Source: Blumeriella jaapii
Lineage: Eukaryota; Ascomycota; Leotiomycetes; Helotiales; Drepanopezizaceae
Assembly (NCBI GenBank): GCA_009599575.1
Contig: VWND01000069.1
Coordinates: 806,001 to 870,000, forward strand
Length of the DNA stretch: 64,000 bases
Direction of reading: 5' to 3'
How positions within the stretch are numbered: position 1 is the stretch's first letter; every line of letters begins with the position of its first letter. Positions 1 through 10,085 of this stretch are shown here, piece by piece. The notes beneath the pieces were generated by a model. That model was given only the letters and a program-made list of their open reading frames with translations. It had not been told where the DNA came from and did not search any database. The translations under genes were made by a program, and so were the position numbers.

Positions 1-461
1 CAGCGAAATCATCGCTTGGGGCAAATGCGATGGCACATATTGCGCGACGGACTTTCCGATTTTCAGGGCAGCAAGACACTTGGTGCAGTTCCCCTGCAGT
101 TCCGTGTTTTCGAAGATGAGATTTCGGATCTGGGCCAGAGCATCTTGGATCATCAGCTCGGCGGCGCCATCTTCCACATTTGCGATTGCCAGTGGATAGA
201 AGACCGAGTCCGTGTTGACACTCGGGACGTTCAACGGGTCCGTGAGAGTCCTGGGAAAGGTGTAATTGAGCACCGGATCAAACAGGGCCGGTTGAGGCTG
301 GCAGTCGATGCCGGTCGCACATAGTAGTTCGGGAAGACTTCTGTCGGAAATTCGGCAGGAACCACGTATGATTCAGCACCGGGGAGGTTTCTGGCGTTGA
401 AGGCCGTCGCCGCCGAGCACAAGGCCAGGGCGGCGAGCAAGGAATGTCCCGTCCGCAACAT
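1..461 (-). CDS. Secreted acid-sphingomyelinase-like phosphodiesterase, N-terminal part (partial, frame broken)
   Basis: The gene runs leftward off the window edge. I chose the ATG at 459-461 because it opens directly into a signal peptide (MLRTGHSLLAALALC, cleavage likely after ATA) and not the ATG 10 codons upstream. The mature start has Phe-Pro, Tyr-Tyr and Pro-rich spacing, followed by a saposin-B-like segment near position 40-60 with a CxxC pair (NCTKCLAAL), an order typical of fungal acid sphingomyelinases (saposin B, then metallophosphatase). The catalytic domain lies outside the window. Codons read in one frame from 461 down to about 303 and in another from about 300 to 1, so there is a one-base frame break near 298-304. 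The only GT-AG solutions ending at the same acceptor are 23, 41 or 68 nt with poor donors, so a frameshift or sequencing error is likelier than an intron. Expected role: hydrolysis of sphingomyelin-type lipids outside the cell. Family call is from pattern memory, not a search. Confidence 0.6.
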
Positions 462-490
462 GGTTTTGGTCTCGGTGTGTTTATCGAACA

Positions 491-554
491 AATGAATAAC
501 CGGACAAATGAAAGAGTGAACGAATGAATGACTGGATGAATGAATGAATGACTG
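491..554. repeat. GAAT-type tetranucleotide tract
   Basis: Degenerate runs of GAAT/GAAC with GACTG interruptions just upstream of the sphingomyelinase-like start. Ordinary microsatellite in the 5' region. Confidence 0.7.
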
Positions 555-1981
555 CTGTAGATCAGGGGACTAGCATCTTGACCACGGAAGAGCCTTCGTT
601 TTATATGACCATCCGGCTCCCTCCGCCGGACGGGGTGCCTGATTGAAGCCGGTGATAGAGCTTCTCTCGAAAAGTGCCTTCCTTTATGTAATCAAAATCC
701 GTAATGCATCCTGGCCGACCAGAGCCTACACGAGCCGTTGGTATTGCAACGGGCGTGACAAGCGATAGCGAGGTCGTCGACGGCCGACGCCGTGGAGCCA
801 ATGTCGATACAAGCTTCCACACAGGCCATTGTTGATATGGTTCTCGGTTAGGTATCTCGGTCCGTCTCTGGCATAAGAAAGAGAATTGTCGTGGGGGCAG
901 GCGAGAAAAAGCCACAAGTAGAGCGGCCTTCCGTTGAAGGAAGTCTGGGCAACGCATCAACTGGCAGGATCCATCGATTATGATTAGATCATAGCCGAAC
1001 AGAGATTTTGGCTTGCGGTAGAATGCAAATCATCAACTTCAGGCTCAAGCAGGTAAAGGTTAAGAGATAAGGAAACGTCACGTCGGAAGCGACTCCGCCC
1101 GTCCCGTCCCGTCCGTGCCGCCGGCCCGGCCCACACTATCACGTGCAGACACCAAGACTATCTACCCTTCTTCGTATTTGATCCTGGATCTCGTCCAGGA
1201 CGAATTGTTTGCCCCCGAAAACTCGGATCTGAATCCGAGAGAAGGAGGATGGCCATGCCAAGTCAGGCCATTCCATGATCCGAGAAGAAACAAAACCAGC
1301 AAGAGAGACCTCGGCACGGCATGCGTTGCAGATTGTAGCAAGAAGAGCAAGCTACAAATGGCAAAGTGCTCAATCAACAAGCCCTCCTGTGGGTGTCAGA
1401 ACCGAGTCTACATTTTATCAAATCGAAACATGTTGTGTTCGCACGTTTGTTCGGTTTCTAGAGATACCTGGGCTTGTCGGGATTGCCGCTACCTTAGATC
1501 TATATTTGTATACATCACATCCAACGCTGGGTCGAGAGCGAATGCTTAAATGGCAATGTACGGCTGGAAATCGAGCCGAGAACATGGAAGGCTTTATTCA
1601 CATCCAGCGCGAGGTGCCAAGCCTGCTGAGTTGTGCTGCACCGCCACAGCCCATGTCATCGTTGTCGTCGTCGTTTATGTGACTACGAAGCTCTACATAA
1701 CGCGAAGCTGAGAACGAGACAGAAAACTCGAGACCAAGTTGTCACAATCATGTGACTCGCTCTCGCCCCAGCTCTCTTGTACTGTAGAAGCCGCTCGATA
1801 ATCCGCGACAGTGCTTCAAGAATCACCGCAGCGTGCGATATCTTCCACTTTGCAGAATCCTTGACCATTTTAAGACCTTCTCGATAGACGATCCTCAAAA
1901 CAGAAACCAGCTCACAGCCCACCAACAAATCAATCCTACCTCCTTGTCACGAGACCACACTCTCGGCAACGTCTCACCAAG
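555..1981. other. Intergenic region, no supported gene
   Basis: Several short open frames exist on both strands (up to 144 codons) but none shows a recognisable domain, splice-consistent extension or compositional bias. A GT-rich patch at 1,655-1,676 and a CCG/GTCCC-rich patch at 1,095-1,130 are simple sequence. The right end must contain the promoter of the small Cys-rich gene; I see no clear TATA box. Confidence 0.5.
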
Positions 1982-2294
1982 ATGGACGATCAGGAGACCA
2001 AGCACACAACAACAACAGCAACAAGCAAATCAGACACCCTCTCCAAGATTGCCGACAAGGCAAAAACATATACCAAGCTCTGGGCCGAGCACATGAAGAA
2101 GGGCGAAGCTCCCTGGACGCAGTGGTATTGTTGTGGGATCGTGAACGGCAAGGTAGGTGCGCTGCTTGGACCACTGACCATGCAATACTGATGGCAAATG
2201 ACAGGAGTGCGAGAGTGAGAACCATCGCATACACAAGGCGTGCAAGAAGTGCGTGCATCGAGTGTGTGAGAATTGCGTCAAGGGACGCATCTGA
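1982..2294 (+). CDS. Small cysteine-rich, probably zinc-binding protein, 86 aa, two exons
   Basis: Exon 1 is 1982-2152, intron 2153-2204 (52 nt, GTAGGT donor, CTGAT branch-like sequence, ACAG acceptor), exon 2 is 2205-2294. The splice restores one frame and turns two unremarkable open frames into a compact protein. Residues 1-40 are Thr/Lys/Asp-rich and polar; residues 45-86 are the conserved-looking core: Trp45, Trp48, adjacent Cys50-Cys51, Cys59, then Cys70-x2-Cys73 with His75, and Cys78-x2-Cys81, ending KGRI. Seven cysteines with two CxxC pairs suggest a small zinc ribbon or treble-clef. There is no signal peptide or membrane segment, so a soluble intracellular protein is likely. I do not recognise the family with confidence. 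The neighbour on the right is a pseudogene, so context gives no function. Confidence 0.8.
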
Positions 2295-2637
2295 AGGGGG
2301 AGAGGGTATAGATGGCGAGAGCAATCGAGACCACAGGCTATGGCGTTTCGGGTGCTTTGGGGCAGACGGAGACTTGCTTGGTTGGGTGGTTGATCAGCAA
2401 GGACGTGTAGAAAAGCAACGTTGATTCTTCTGTGCTTCTGGGTTCTAACATCGCTCAAGCGGACTAGCCCGACATGTCTCTTTTTGTCCGGGGATGCTCG
2501 GTAGCACAATCGAGGATTGCATCGTCTCACTGCCTTTACGTGGCGTTTAGTAGCTATTGCTTTCTATCTTCAAAGATTTTCTTCTTCGTTTTATTTTCGG
2601 CCGCGTCTGTTGACTGGATCGACCTTACGCTTGCTAG
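2295..2637. other. 3' flank and spacer, nothing recognised
   Basis: Downstream of the Cys-rich gene. Contains short open frames only. The missing 5' part of the peroxidase relic, including its heme-ligand Cys-Pro motif, is not recognisable here. Confidence 0.5.
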
Positions 2638-3410
2638 TTCACCCAATCCTCGGTTGAATGGCGTCCTGTAAACACCAGTGCTGACCTCGCAGCAGCGATG
2701 GCTGGAAAGATGCGCCTTGATCTAGCGCTCACTATTTACGGCGCCATCTTCGACGGGGATTTGACGTCTTGGTCAATCGGTGGATCACCACCAGCAGGCC
2801 TGCTGAACAACGTCGGGGTGCTCGGAACACCTCAAGGGATTCATTCCAGGGTTGCACAACAAGCGCGAATCGGATGTTTCTCCAAGTAGACAAGATTTGT
2901 ATGAATAGTATGTCCCCTTCCCCAATCACAACAAGAGACTGATACTGCCACAACAGAAACACCTATAAAGTCATCATCAAGCAGGACAGAAGGCCACGAG
3001 AAGATCCCTGACAATGTAGATTCATCCGGGTCCGTATTCTAGCGAATCATGCTGACAACAATGCAGTGGTAAAAGCGAGCGATTGGTGACGAATACACAA
3101 TCTCATTTTTTTAACACTGACCTAGTCACCGCTGCACTAGGGCATCCCGAATTTCTAAATGTTGGCGGCAACACGGGGAAAGTCGATACCTTCGCAGGAG
3201 TCAATGTGAACAACCTGACCGGCGGTGTGTTTAATGCAGGGGGCACCGGATATCCTCAAGAGTTCTCTCCTCAACCTTACGACGCCACTGTTGCAGCTAA
3301 ATGCTGCCGCTGGGTATGTACTGGCTCCATTCTCATGCCCACAGCCGAAGAAGATTGATACGAACCGATTCAAGAATTTCCCAGGCGCAAAGGGGGCACA
3401 CCGGATGTGA
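2638..3410 (+). pseudogene. Relic of a heme-thiolate peroxidase (chloroperoxidase/peroxygenase, Peroxidase_2 family)
   Basis: Pieces in the right order but three frames: at 2671-2848 a stretch ending in GDLTSWSIGG and LLNNVGVLGTPQGI; at 2853-2905 HNKRESDVSPSRQDLYE, the region that in this family carries the catalytic-acid neighbourhood; a relic intron at 2908-2956 (GTATGT...CAACAG); at 2961-2984 NTYKVIIKQ; at about 3090-3112 DEYTISFF; at 3113-3235 HPEFLNVGGNTGKVDTF and LTGGVFNA; at 3236-3410 APDILKSSLLNLTTP, then CPQP and a short tail. Frames break near 2850, in the T7 run at 3106-3112, and near 3230; the central third of the protein is deleted and the 5' end with the Cys ligand is absent. 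Such enzymes are secreted and use H2O2 to halogenate or oxygenate substrates; this copy cannot work. Decay here is by indels, unlike the transition-only decay of the island further right. Confidence 0.7.
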
Positions 3411-3609
3411 CGATGAGGTAGCGTTGTTTCGCTGCTTTGACGGAATGCTTGGAAGATCAGACAACATTGCATATAGGGGCGAGAAAGGTCCCATGTATAA
3501 AATGATGGCACCGCAGTGATCAAAACTTTCGACGGATGTCAATAAAACAACCAAGTCGAGGCAAGGTTTGGGGATAGTGGAATGAGTATGTCAATTAGGT
3601 TGTGGCAAT

Positions 3610-6126
3610 TCAAGATGGCTTCGGTGCCCTCCAAGGATTCGCTTCCTGTCCTAGCTTCTCTAAGGCCTCTTCGTAGCCAGAACGCTGCCCATCGAATGTA
3701 TTCTCCTTGATATTCAATCTGCCCAGGCTGGAACCACTTGCTCGCTCTATTTTGCGGGACCGTCCAATCTCATTCACAAACCACCGCCCTTCTGTGGGTG
3801 TATATAAAGTCCAAGCGTGCCCTCTCTTCCCAGCTCTAGCAGTTCTTCCGATCCGATGTACATAGCTTTCAATGCTGTTTGGAACATCGTAATTGATGAC
3901 GTGGGTCAAGTTGGGCAGATCCAAACCGCGGGAGACCAGATCTGAAGCAACAAGGATGGAAATTTTACCGGAGGTGAAGGATGAGATTGTGCGGTGACGG
4001 GAGGCGGTAGGTGTGGTCGATGTCAGTGTTCCAATTTTCAAAGATAAAGACGGAGAAAGGAGCCCAATGAGTCGGCCGAGTCTGATGGCAGTTTCATTAG
4101 ATTTTGTGAAAATCAGAACGCCGCGGGGAGTGCTCAGCGATGTTGTTGACGATTGCTTGCTAGCGGTGGTTTTCTGTGACGAAATGTCATCGTCGGAGAT
4201 GGACGAGTCGGAGTCTGACGAGTCTGACGAGTCCGACGAAGAGGATTCATCAGCCTCCGGGGAGTCTAGACCAGACACGATATTTTCCCGCTTTAAGAGT
4301 TCCATAAGGTAGAGCGGCTTGATGCTCTCATCATCGACCTTAAGACTAGATTCTACCAAAAGAGTAGGTAGAACGTGGCCTTCTGGACGCGCTAGCGAGT
4401 CACCGTCGGCTTGGATCGAGCCCTCCAACACGACCAGCTTCGGCCTGAAGAGCTTCAACTGATTAAGCTGTCCGACATCTCTTGTCAATGTCGCACTGAG
4501 GACTATCTTTCGCACTGCTCCCTTGGTCCGAGACAGCTTGGACATAATTGTAGGTAGCCATTGCTGGAAGCTCTGACCGAGCAATTTGTCAGCCTCGTCG
4601 ACAACGAGCCATCTAATATTCGGCAGCGAGAACCCTGGGGTGGAAATCAGATGCTCGACTAGTCTGCCGGGCGTGCAGAATAAAACATCAACTTTAGGCA
4701 CTAATCTTGCTATGTCGTTACGAAGGTTGGGCCGAACAAGTTCATGTGCAAAGATTGGGTGCTCTGAATCCACGTTTCCTGGCATCCACGGGGCCTCCAG
4801 ACTCGCAGTAACGCTGCGATATTCATCCTGGTCGTAAGAGGTAACATTGGCCATTAGCTGAGACCGTTCGGCCTCGATGGTTTCGCTTCCCACAGCGGCC
4901 CCAATTTTGGCTCGATTGGTATATCCCTCACTTCGAGCGAATGCGGAAGCACAAGCTTCAGCTACCTGGCGTGCCTGGGAAACAAGTTCTCTTGTTGGCA
5001 TCACAATTAGACCTTTGATACCCCTGGAAGCATTACGACAGACATCCTCAATCATGGGTAGTACATATGACAAAGTTTTGCCGGAACCCGTAGCGGCTGA
5101 GACGAGAACATCCCCAGACGGTCGATAGCCATTCTTTGTAAGAAGTAGTGGCAGGACAGCTGCTTGAACCGCAAAAGCTTCGCTATACCCCTTTTCGCCA
5201 AGTAGTGTTGTGACATCCTGTGGAATTCCAAGGTCCGGGAAGCGAGCGGTCGTGGTAGGCGAGACTCGTATGGGAGACGCAAGCCACGTAGGCAGCGAGG
5301 CGGATGCAGGAAGAGCTGGGAGTTCGGGCACAGGTTCGGGCTGAGGTAGCGGGCGCAGGTCATGTACCTCTTCAGGGGCGTCCAGCATCCCCACGTCTCC
5401 AGCGGCGGTGTCCTCCTTGATGCTCTCCACGAGCCTCTCCGCCTTTTGCAGAGACTTTTGTCGCTTTTCCATCAATCTGCTGTGCCTCGAGTCTTGGTCC
5501 GCCTTCTCGAGCGCTTCCTCGGCATTGCCCTCGCTCCGCTCGAGCTGCTTCTGTTTCTTCTTTTTCTTGAGCTCTCTCGTAATCACAAGACCACCAAGAG
5601 GGCCACGCACCGTCTCCCTCTCTTCCCCACTCTCATCCAGTTTGCTATCCACGTCGCCGGCTGCGACCGGCACCTCCTCTTGGTTTGCATCTTCGTCACC
5701 TTGCTCTGTCGAAACGGCGTTTCCTAACGAGCCTGGTTTCTTCGTCTTCTTCCTCCTGTCCCTTTTGACATCGGCCCCCGGCTCTTCGATTGGCAAAATG
5801 ACATTTGTTGGTACGGGGTGGCCCGAAACCTGCGCCCTTTTGGATCTCTTGGCCGGTAGGGAAGATTCGACAGCGCCCTCCTCCCGCTTTCTTTTCGGCG
5901 ACGTAGAAGCCGCAGCCACAGGAAAGGTTGTCACATAGTTGACGCTCGTGTGTTTTGATTTGGTAGGAGGAACATATCGTGCATAGGTGGACGAGGCATC
6001 GTGTTGTGTCGCTGGCGGGGGAGGAGGGGGCGCTGTGGAAATCGTCACAGCTGGCACAACGTCTGGTCTGGTCGGATCATTCTTCTTGGGTGACGGGATG
6101 TAGCGAGAGTACATCTGCGACGCCAT
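3610..6126 (-). CDS. DBP6: ATP-dependent DEAD-box RNA helicase Dbp6, 838 aa, intronless
   Basis: All DEAD-box motifs are intact in order: Q-motif glutamine in FAVQAAVLPLL, motif I AATGSGKT (about residue 345), Ia PTRELVSQ, II VDEADKLL (about 508), III LSATLTRD (about 541), IV VLIFTKSNE, V DLVSRGLDLP, VI HRIGRTARAGKRG (about 755). Between domains 1 and 2 sits an acidic Ser/Asp insert (about 625-645), and residues 1-280 are a Lys/Glu-rich, low-complexity extension with nuclear-localisation-like KRKRE and KKKKKQK runs. I start at the ATG at 6124-6126 (MASQMYSRYIP); an in-frame ATG 33 codons upstream gives a Trp/His-rich tail unlike the family. Dbp6 acts in the nucleolus in early assembly of the 60S ribosomal subunit. 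It is divergently transcribed from GPI3. The subfamily assignment (Dbp6 and not another DEAD-box) rests on the region before the Q-motif and the long inter-motif inserts. Confidence 0.92.
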   Translation of the reverse strand: MASQMYSRYIPSPKKNDPTRPDVVPAVTISTAPPPPPPATQHDASSTYARYVPPTKSKHTSVNYVTTFPVAAASTSPKRKREEGAVESSLPAKRSKRAQVSGHPVPTNVILPIEEPGADVKRDRRKKTKKPGSLGNAVSTEQGDEDANQEEVPVAAGDVDSKLDESGEERETVRGPLGGLVITRELKKKKKQKQLERSEGNAEEALEKADQDSRHSRLMEKRQKSLQKAERLVESIKEDTAAGDVGMLDAPEEVHDLRPLPQPEPVPELPALPASASLPTWLASPIRVSPTTTARFPDLGIPQDVTTLLGEKGYSEAFAVQAAVLPLLLTKNGYRPSGDVLVSAATGSGKTLSYVLPMIEDVCRNASRGIKGLIVMPTRELVSQARQVAEACASAFARSEGYTNRAKIGAAVGSETIEAERSQLMANVTSYDQDEYRSVTASLEAPWMPGNVDSEHPIFAHELVRPNLRNDIARLVPKVDVLFCTPGRLVEHLISTPGFSLPNIRWLVVDEADKLLGQSFQQWLPTIMSKLSRTKGAVRKIVLSATLTRDVGQLNQLKLFRPKLVVLEGSIQADGDSLARPEGHVLPTLLVESSLKVDDESIKPLYLMELLKRENIVSGLDSPEADESSSSDSSDSSDSDSSISDDDISSQKTTASKQSSTTSLSTPRGVLIFTKSNETAIRLGRLIGLLSPSLSLKIGTLTSTTPTASRHRTISSFTSGKISILVASDLVSRGLDLPNLTHVINYDVPNSIESYVHRIGRTARAGKRGHAWTLYTPTEGRWFVNEIGRSRKIERASGSSLGRLNIKENTFDGQRSGYEEALEKLGQEANPWRAPKPS

Positions 6127-6456
6127 GGCGGCAGCGTCGTTGAAGGTCTGAGGTTTGAGGGTCAATTGTTGATGGTGATGGTATAGCGGCCAAGAGAAAA
6201 CGACTGAAGAGAAGATGCATCCCAAAAATTTCCGGCGGACGGTTGAGACCAGGCTAGTCGCTTTTCTAGTCGCTTTTCTAGTCGCTTTTCTCCTTCTGTG
6301 ATGCCTCCATCAACACGCAACCAACGACTTCTCACTCAACACGTCGACCACGCTCGAAGCTCCCATGATTTCGAGAAAATGAGGATATCCCGATCTCATA
6401 GACGATCTGCGGCGAGGTGAGGCGAGCGGCCTCCCCCCTCAACTCCATCATCCACG
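6127..6456. promoter_or_regulatory. Divergent promoter between DBP6 and GPI3
   Basis: A 330-bp interval separates the two start codons. It includes three perfect tandem copies of a 12-bp unit (see the separate entry) and a CT-rich strand before the GPI3 start. No TATA box is obvious. Both flanking genes are expected to be housekeeping genes. Confidence 0.6.
6254..6289 (+). repeat. 12-bp tandem repeat CTAGTCGCTTTT x3
   Basis: Three exact head-to-tail copies (6254-6265, 6266-6277, 6278-6289) inside the divergent promoter. Either a minisatellite or a triplicated factor site. Confidence 0.9.
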
Positions 6457-7981
6457 ATGCCGTACAACATCGCCATGTGCTGCGACTACTTCTACCCCCA
6501 ACCCGGCGGAGTCGAGAGTCACATCTACCAGCTATCCACGAAGCTCATTGACCGAGGGCACAAGGTCATCATCATCACGCACGCGTACGAAGGCCGCACC
6601 GGCGTGCGATATCTCACGAATGGACTCAAGGTCTACCACGTCCCCTTTCTGGTCATCTACCGGTCCTCGACATTTCCTACCGTTTTCTCGTTCTTCCCCA
6701 TCTTCCGCAACATCGTGATTCGGGAGCAGATTGATATTGTGCATGGCCATGCCAGTCTGAGCAGCTTCTGCCATGAGGGTATCCTGCACGCCCGCACTAT
6801 GGGGTTGAGGACGGTGTTTACGGATCACTCGCTCTTTGGATTTGCAGATGCGGCGAGTATCCTGACCAACAAGCTTCTCAAATTCATTCTCAGCGATGTG
6901 GATCATGTCATTTGCGTCAGCCATACCTGGTAGGCCTGTCGTGTTGTTTAGATAACCGCCGTTGCTGAGATCTTCCAGCAAGGAAAACACGGTCCTTCGA
7001 GCCTCTCTCGACCCCCTCATGGTGTCGGTTATACCAAATGCTGTAGTGGCCGACAACTTTCGACCCCTTTCCCATCCGTCGTATCCGTCCAGCTTCAACA
7101 ATCAAATCGTACCCGCGCCCCCGCATCTGGGGCCTCGCGATACGATCACCATCGTCGTCATCTCTCGACTGTTTTATAACAAGGGGACGGATCTTCTGGT
7201 AGCAGCTATCCCTCGGATACTTGCCAACCACCCGAACGTACGCTTCATCATTGCTGGGTCTGGCCCCAAGGCTATCGACCTGGAGCAGATGATCGAGAGA
7301 AATGTGCTCCAGGATCGAGTTGAGATGTTGGGCCCGGTTAGGCACGAAGAGGTCCGAGATGTCATGGTTCGGGGACACATATACCTTCATCCGAGTTTGA
7401 CAGAAGCCTTCGGAACCGTCATCGTGGAAGCTGCTAGTTGTGGTCTCTATGTCGTGTGCACTCAAGTCGGCGGAATTCCGGAAGTGCTCCCAGCGCACAT
7501 GACGGTTTTTGCGAAGCCAGAAGAAGACGACCTAGTCGCTGCGACTGGCCGTGCCATCGCTTCGTTGCGGGCCAATAAGGTCAGGACCGAGAAGTTTCAC
7601 GACCAGGTAAAAATGATGTACTCCTGGACGGATGTGGCAGGGCGAACGGAGCGAGTGTATGATGGAATCTCTGGAGCACTGAGCGAAGCGGACTTCTACG
7701 GCTACGATGCTGCTGATGCTGCAAGCTGGAGCGCAACGAGAGGGCGGGCGGGCGTGCAAAGCTTTGCCTTGATAGACCGCCTGAAGCGATACTACGGCTG
7801 CGGAATCTGGGCTGGCAAGCTCTTCTGTCTCTGTGTGGTCATCGACTATCTGTTGTTTCTCTTGCTCGAGTTCCTGGCTCCAAGAGATGCGATTGACATT
7901 GCGAGAAACTGGCCCAAGAAGATCTCCGAAGAGAGTGTGTCGAGAGAGCCGTCTCGTTCGGCTTCTGCCCGAAGGCCTTGA
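6457..7981 (+). CDS. GPI3: GPI3 / PIG-A: catalytic subunit of phosphatidylinositol N-acetylglucosaminyltransferase, 491 aa, two exons
   Basis: Exon 1 is 6457-6929, intron 6930-6978 (49 nt, GTAGGC...TTCCAG, CTGAG branch-like), exon 2 is 6979-7981; splicing rebuilds the hallmark [13 protein letters not shown]. The N-terminus reads [19 protein letters not shown], as in [12 protein letters not shown] and DHSLFGFAD follow; the retaining GT-B EX7E motif is EAFGTVIVE at about residues 299-307. One hydrophobic segment at about 438-459 ([18 protein letters not shown]) is the C-terminal ER membrane anchor, followed by a basic cytosolic tail. The enzyme transfers GlcNAc from UDP-GlcNAc to phosphatidylinositol on the cytosolic face of the ER, the first step of GPI-anchor synthesis, in a complex with other GPI-GnT subunits. 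Length fits the family. The start ATG has good context and immediately precedes conserved sequence. Confidence 0.95.
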
Positions 7982-8464
7982 TCGTGGGAGCCGTCAGAGG
8001 ACGCTAACGTACTGACTTTGCTGTGGCGCTGCATGGTGGAGCATTATAGAACCACAACCAAGTAGGTACTGTACGACCATCATCGGCAGCCAGCCATATT
8101 CTGCACCCGCGAAAATCAAGCTCTCCGCTCGTACAAACCCGCTGCGCGAATCCTTAACGGACACTCTCTTCGCCGTAATCGCCGGTTTAACGTCAACTGA
8201 ACTTGCACGTTTCTTGGATGCTTTACGTATGACCCATCTTTCTTCGCCTACTAGTTCGTCTAACCAGCTTCTCTGACGAAAAAGACGATATCAATTAGGT
8301 CGACATTTCAATACCTTCGAGAACCTCTATTGTCGTGGCTTTTGTATTGCATTCATCGCGATGACCCAACTGCGGCCGGCGTATCATCGCTTAAATGTGC
8401 CCTCGTGCCAAACGAAGCCGAAGAGAAAACCCACCGTCAATCCCACAAGTTCTGCATCTAGCCC
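7982..8464. other. Intergenic, nothing recognised
   Basis: 3' flank of GPI3 and the probable former promoter of the GNAT pseudogene. No open frame of note. Confidence 0.5.
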
Positions 8465-9225
8465 ATGACCTTGGTCGATATCCAATCCTCAACGTCTGTA
8501 TCTGCCGACGTGTATTGGGATGACTAGCTCAAACATCCTCTCGCCCCTCACGCTCCTCAACTCTACGACGACTATGTTCGAGCGTTAGGGCCGGCAATCT
8601 GCCAACGCCTGTACAACCGACGTCGTCTATCCGTCGTTGCTTGCCTACCTTCTAAACCAACGATCCCTCTAGTTTTCGGACAATTCACTCGCCTTGGTGA
8701 CGACGAGGGAGTAAGAGCCCACCTCCAACAGCGCAGCCTTCTACATGAAACCAGGCTGTTTCTCTATGGATGGTTCTTCTGGTTATATCACCACTTCGTA
8801 GCTTACGTTTGGCCCGACTGGTCTCTGGATCCTGCAGCTGTTCGAAACTTCGAAATTCTATCGCCGAAGACAGAAAGGTGAATTCGTCGTCGCATGCGAA
8901 GCGAAGTAACCGGTCGCATGTAAATAGCATCGTTGTCGACCCGAGCTGGCAGAACAAGGGCATTTGGAGGCTGCTGATGAGTGAAGGGATCCGGCGCTCA
9001 CCAAAAGAGAGAGTTTTCCGCTTGGTTGCTTGCCCTGCGGGACAGCGTCTGTACCGCACGCTTAAATTTGAGATGCTTGGGCATTTCATGATGAGGATTA
9101 GGGAAGACAAAGGCGAGGGTATCATGATTCATTATCCTGAAGGTAGCGAGTGTGATGCTTGCGACTCCCTCGTGGCTGACGACACGATTTTGGTTTTACG
9201 GACATTTCATAGCGATCAAACGTAG
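8465..9225 (+). pseudogene. GNAT-family N-acetyltransferase, broken by a stop and a frameshift
   Basis: From the ATG at 8465 one frame runs MTLVDIQSSTS... to about 8850, interrupted only by TAG at 8525-8527. It contains YDDYVRALGPAICQRLYNR, IPLVFGQFTRLGDDEGVRA and a Trp-rich LFLYGWFFWLYHH segment. From about 8853 the continuation is in another frame: SNRSHVNSIVVDPSWQNKG, then LLMSEGIRR, ACPAGQRLYRTL and FEMLGHFMMRI. That is beta-strand 4, an acetyl-CoA loop (here QNKGIW, where GNATs usually have Q/RxxGxG/A) and the C-terminal strands. The frame change near 8850 could be avoided only by a 50-nt intron at 8878-8927 (GTGAAT...AATAG), but that would delete the HVN of the conserved strand. The TAG is one C-to-T change from CAG. 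Decay looks recent. Substrate unknown. Confidence 0.7.
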
Positions 9226-10085
9226 GGACTCACTTTCCGGTCCAGTAAGTAGAATAGTCGAATGTTCTTGGCCTGCTCGGTTCGTGGATATTGCACTGTG
9301 TACCTATGGTCATCCTGCGCTTGATTAGTCCAACGTAAACTCAACGATCAGAATCCAAACAAACACTTGAGTGCGAGATGTACGGATAACCCGGTAGTGC
9401 TCCACTGTATGCTGAAAACGTGAGTTAAAGACATAAGGCCGGATGGTGACTACTGAACCACGAACGAGGTACAGCATCCGTGGACCGTGAATTTGGCGTG
9501 TGTTCTGGTCGTGAAGGAACTGTAGAGCCATATCAGATTGGGGCACAGAAGTAAGAAGTATCCGAATGCTGCCTGTTCCTCGGTTTGCGGGAACGTGAGA
9601 AGTTTGGATCTGAAAACATTCTCGAAGACGGTTGCTGCGAAGAAGAAGCATTTGACGCCCTAAACGCACGCTTAGCTTAGGCTGTGGAGAGAGATTTGAG
9701 AGTGATCAATTTGAACAAGATAGACACGAACTTGCCTTTTGACATTCGAATTTGCCACCTCTTTTCCCATGAATGACTTGAGAAAGAATTTTGGAAGGAC
9801 AAGTACCAGTCAGGAACGAAAATACATATAGTCCCAGGCAAACATGGGAATAGAAGCACATGTTAATACTATACATAAGATCTGCTTGATTCTAAGATAC
9901 CTCGATAGCCTTTGGATTTTGCAGATCGGCTGATATATGTCAAAACAGCACATCTGACACTTAATGCCTCTCAACGTTGACCTTAACGCGCATAAAGATT
10001 CCTTATCAATTGTTTCAGTTTCGGAGAGCAGAGGGGGACGTTTTTATCTTTGGTTGAGTCTGATTAATCCCACTAATTTTTGATC
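9226..10085. other. Intergenic, nothing recognised
   Basis: Minus-strand open frames of 60-114 codons lie here without recognisable features. The right end (10,000-10,110) becomes AT-rich with ATA/AAT triplets that adjoin the dispersed repeat. Confidence 0.5.

Noticed and set aside
601..1682. Several open frames of 60-144 codons on both strands
   Set aside because: No domain, no splice-consistent extension and no codon bias; treated as chance frames.
9325..9859. Minus-strand open frames of 114 and 60 codons
   Set aside because: No recognisable motifs and adjacent frames do not join by plausible introns.
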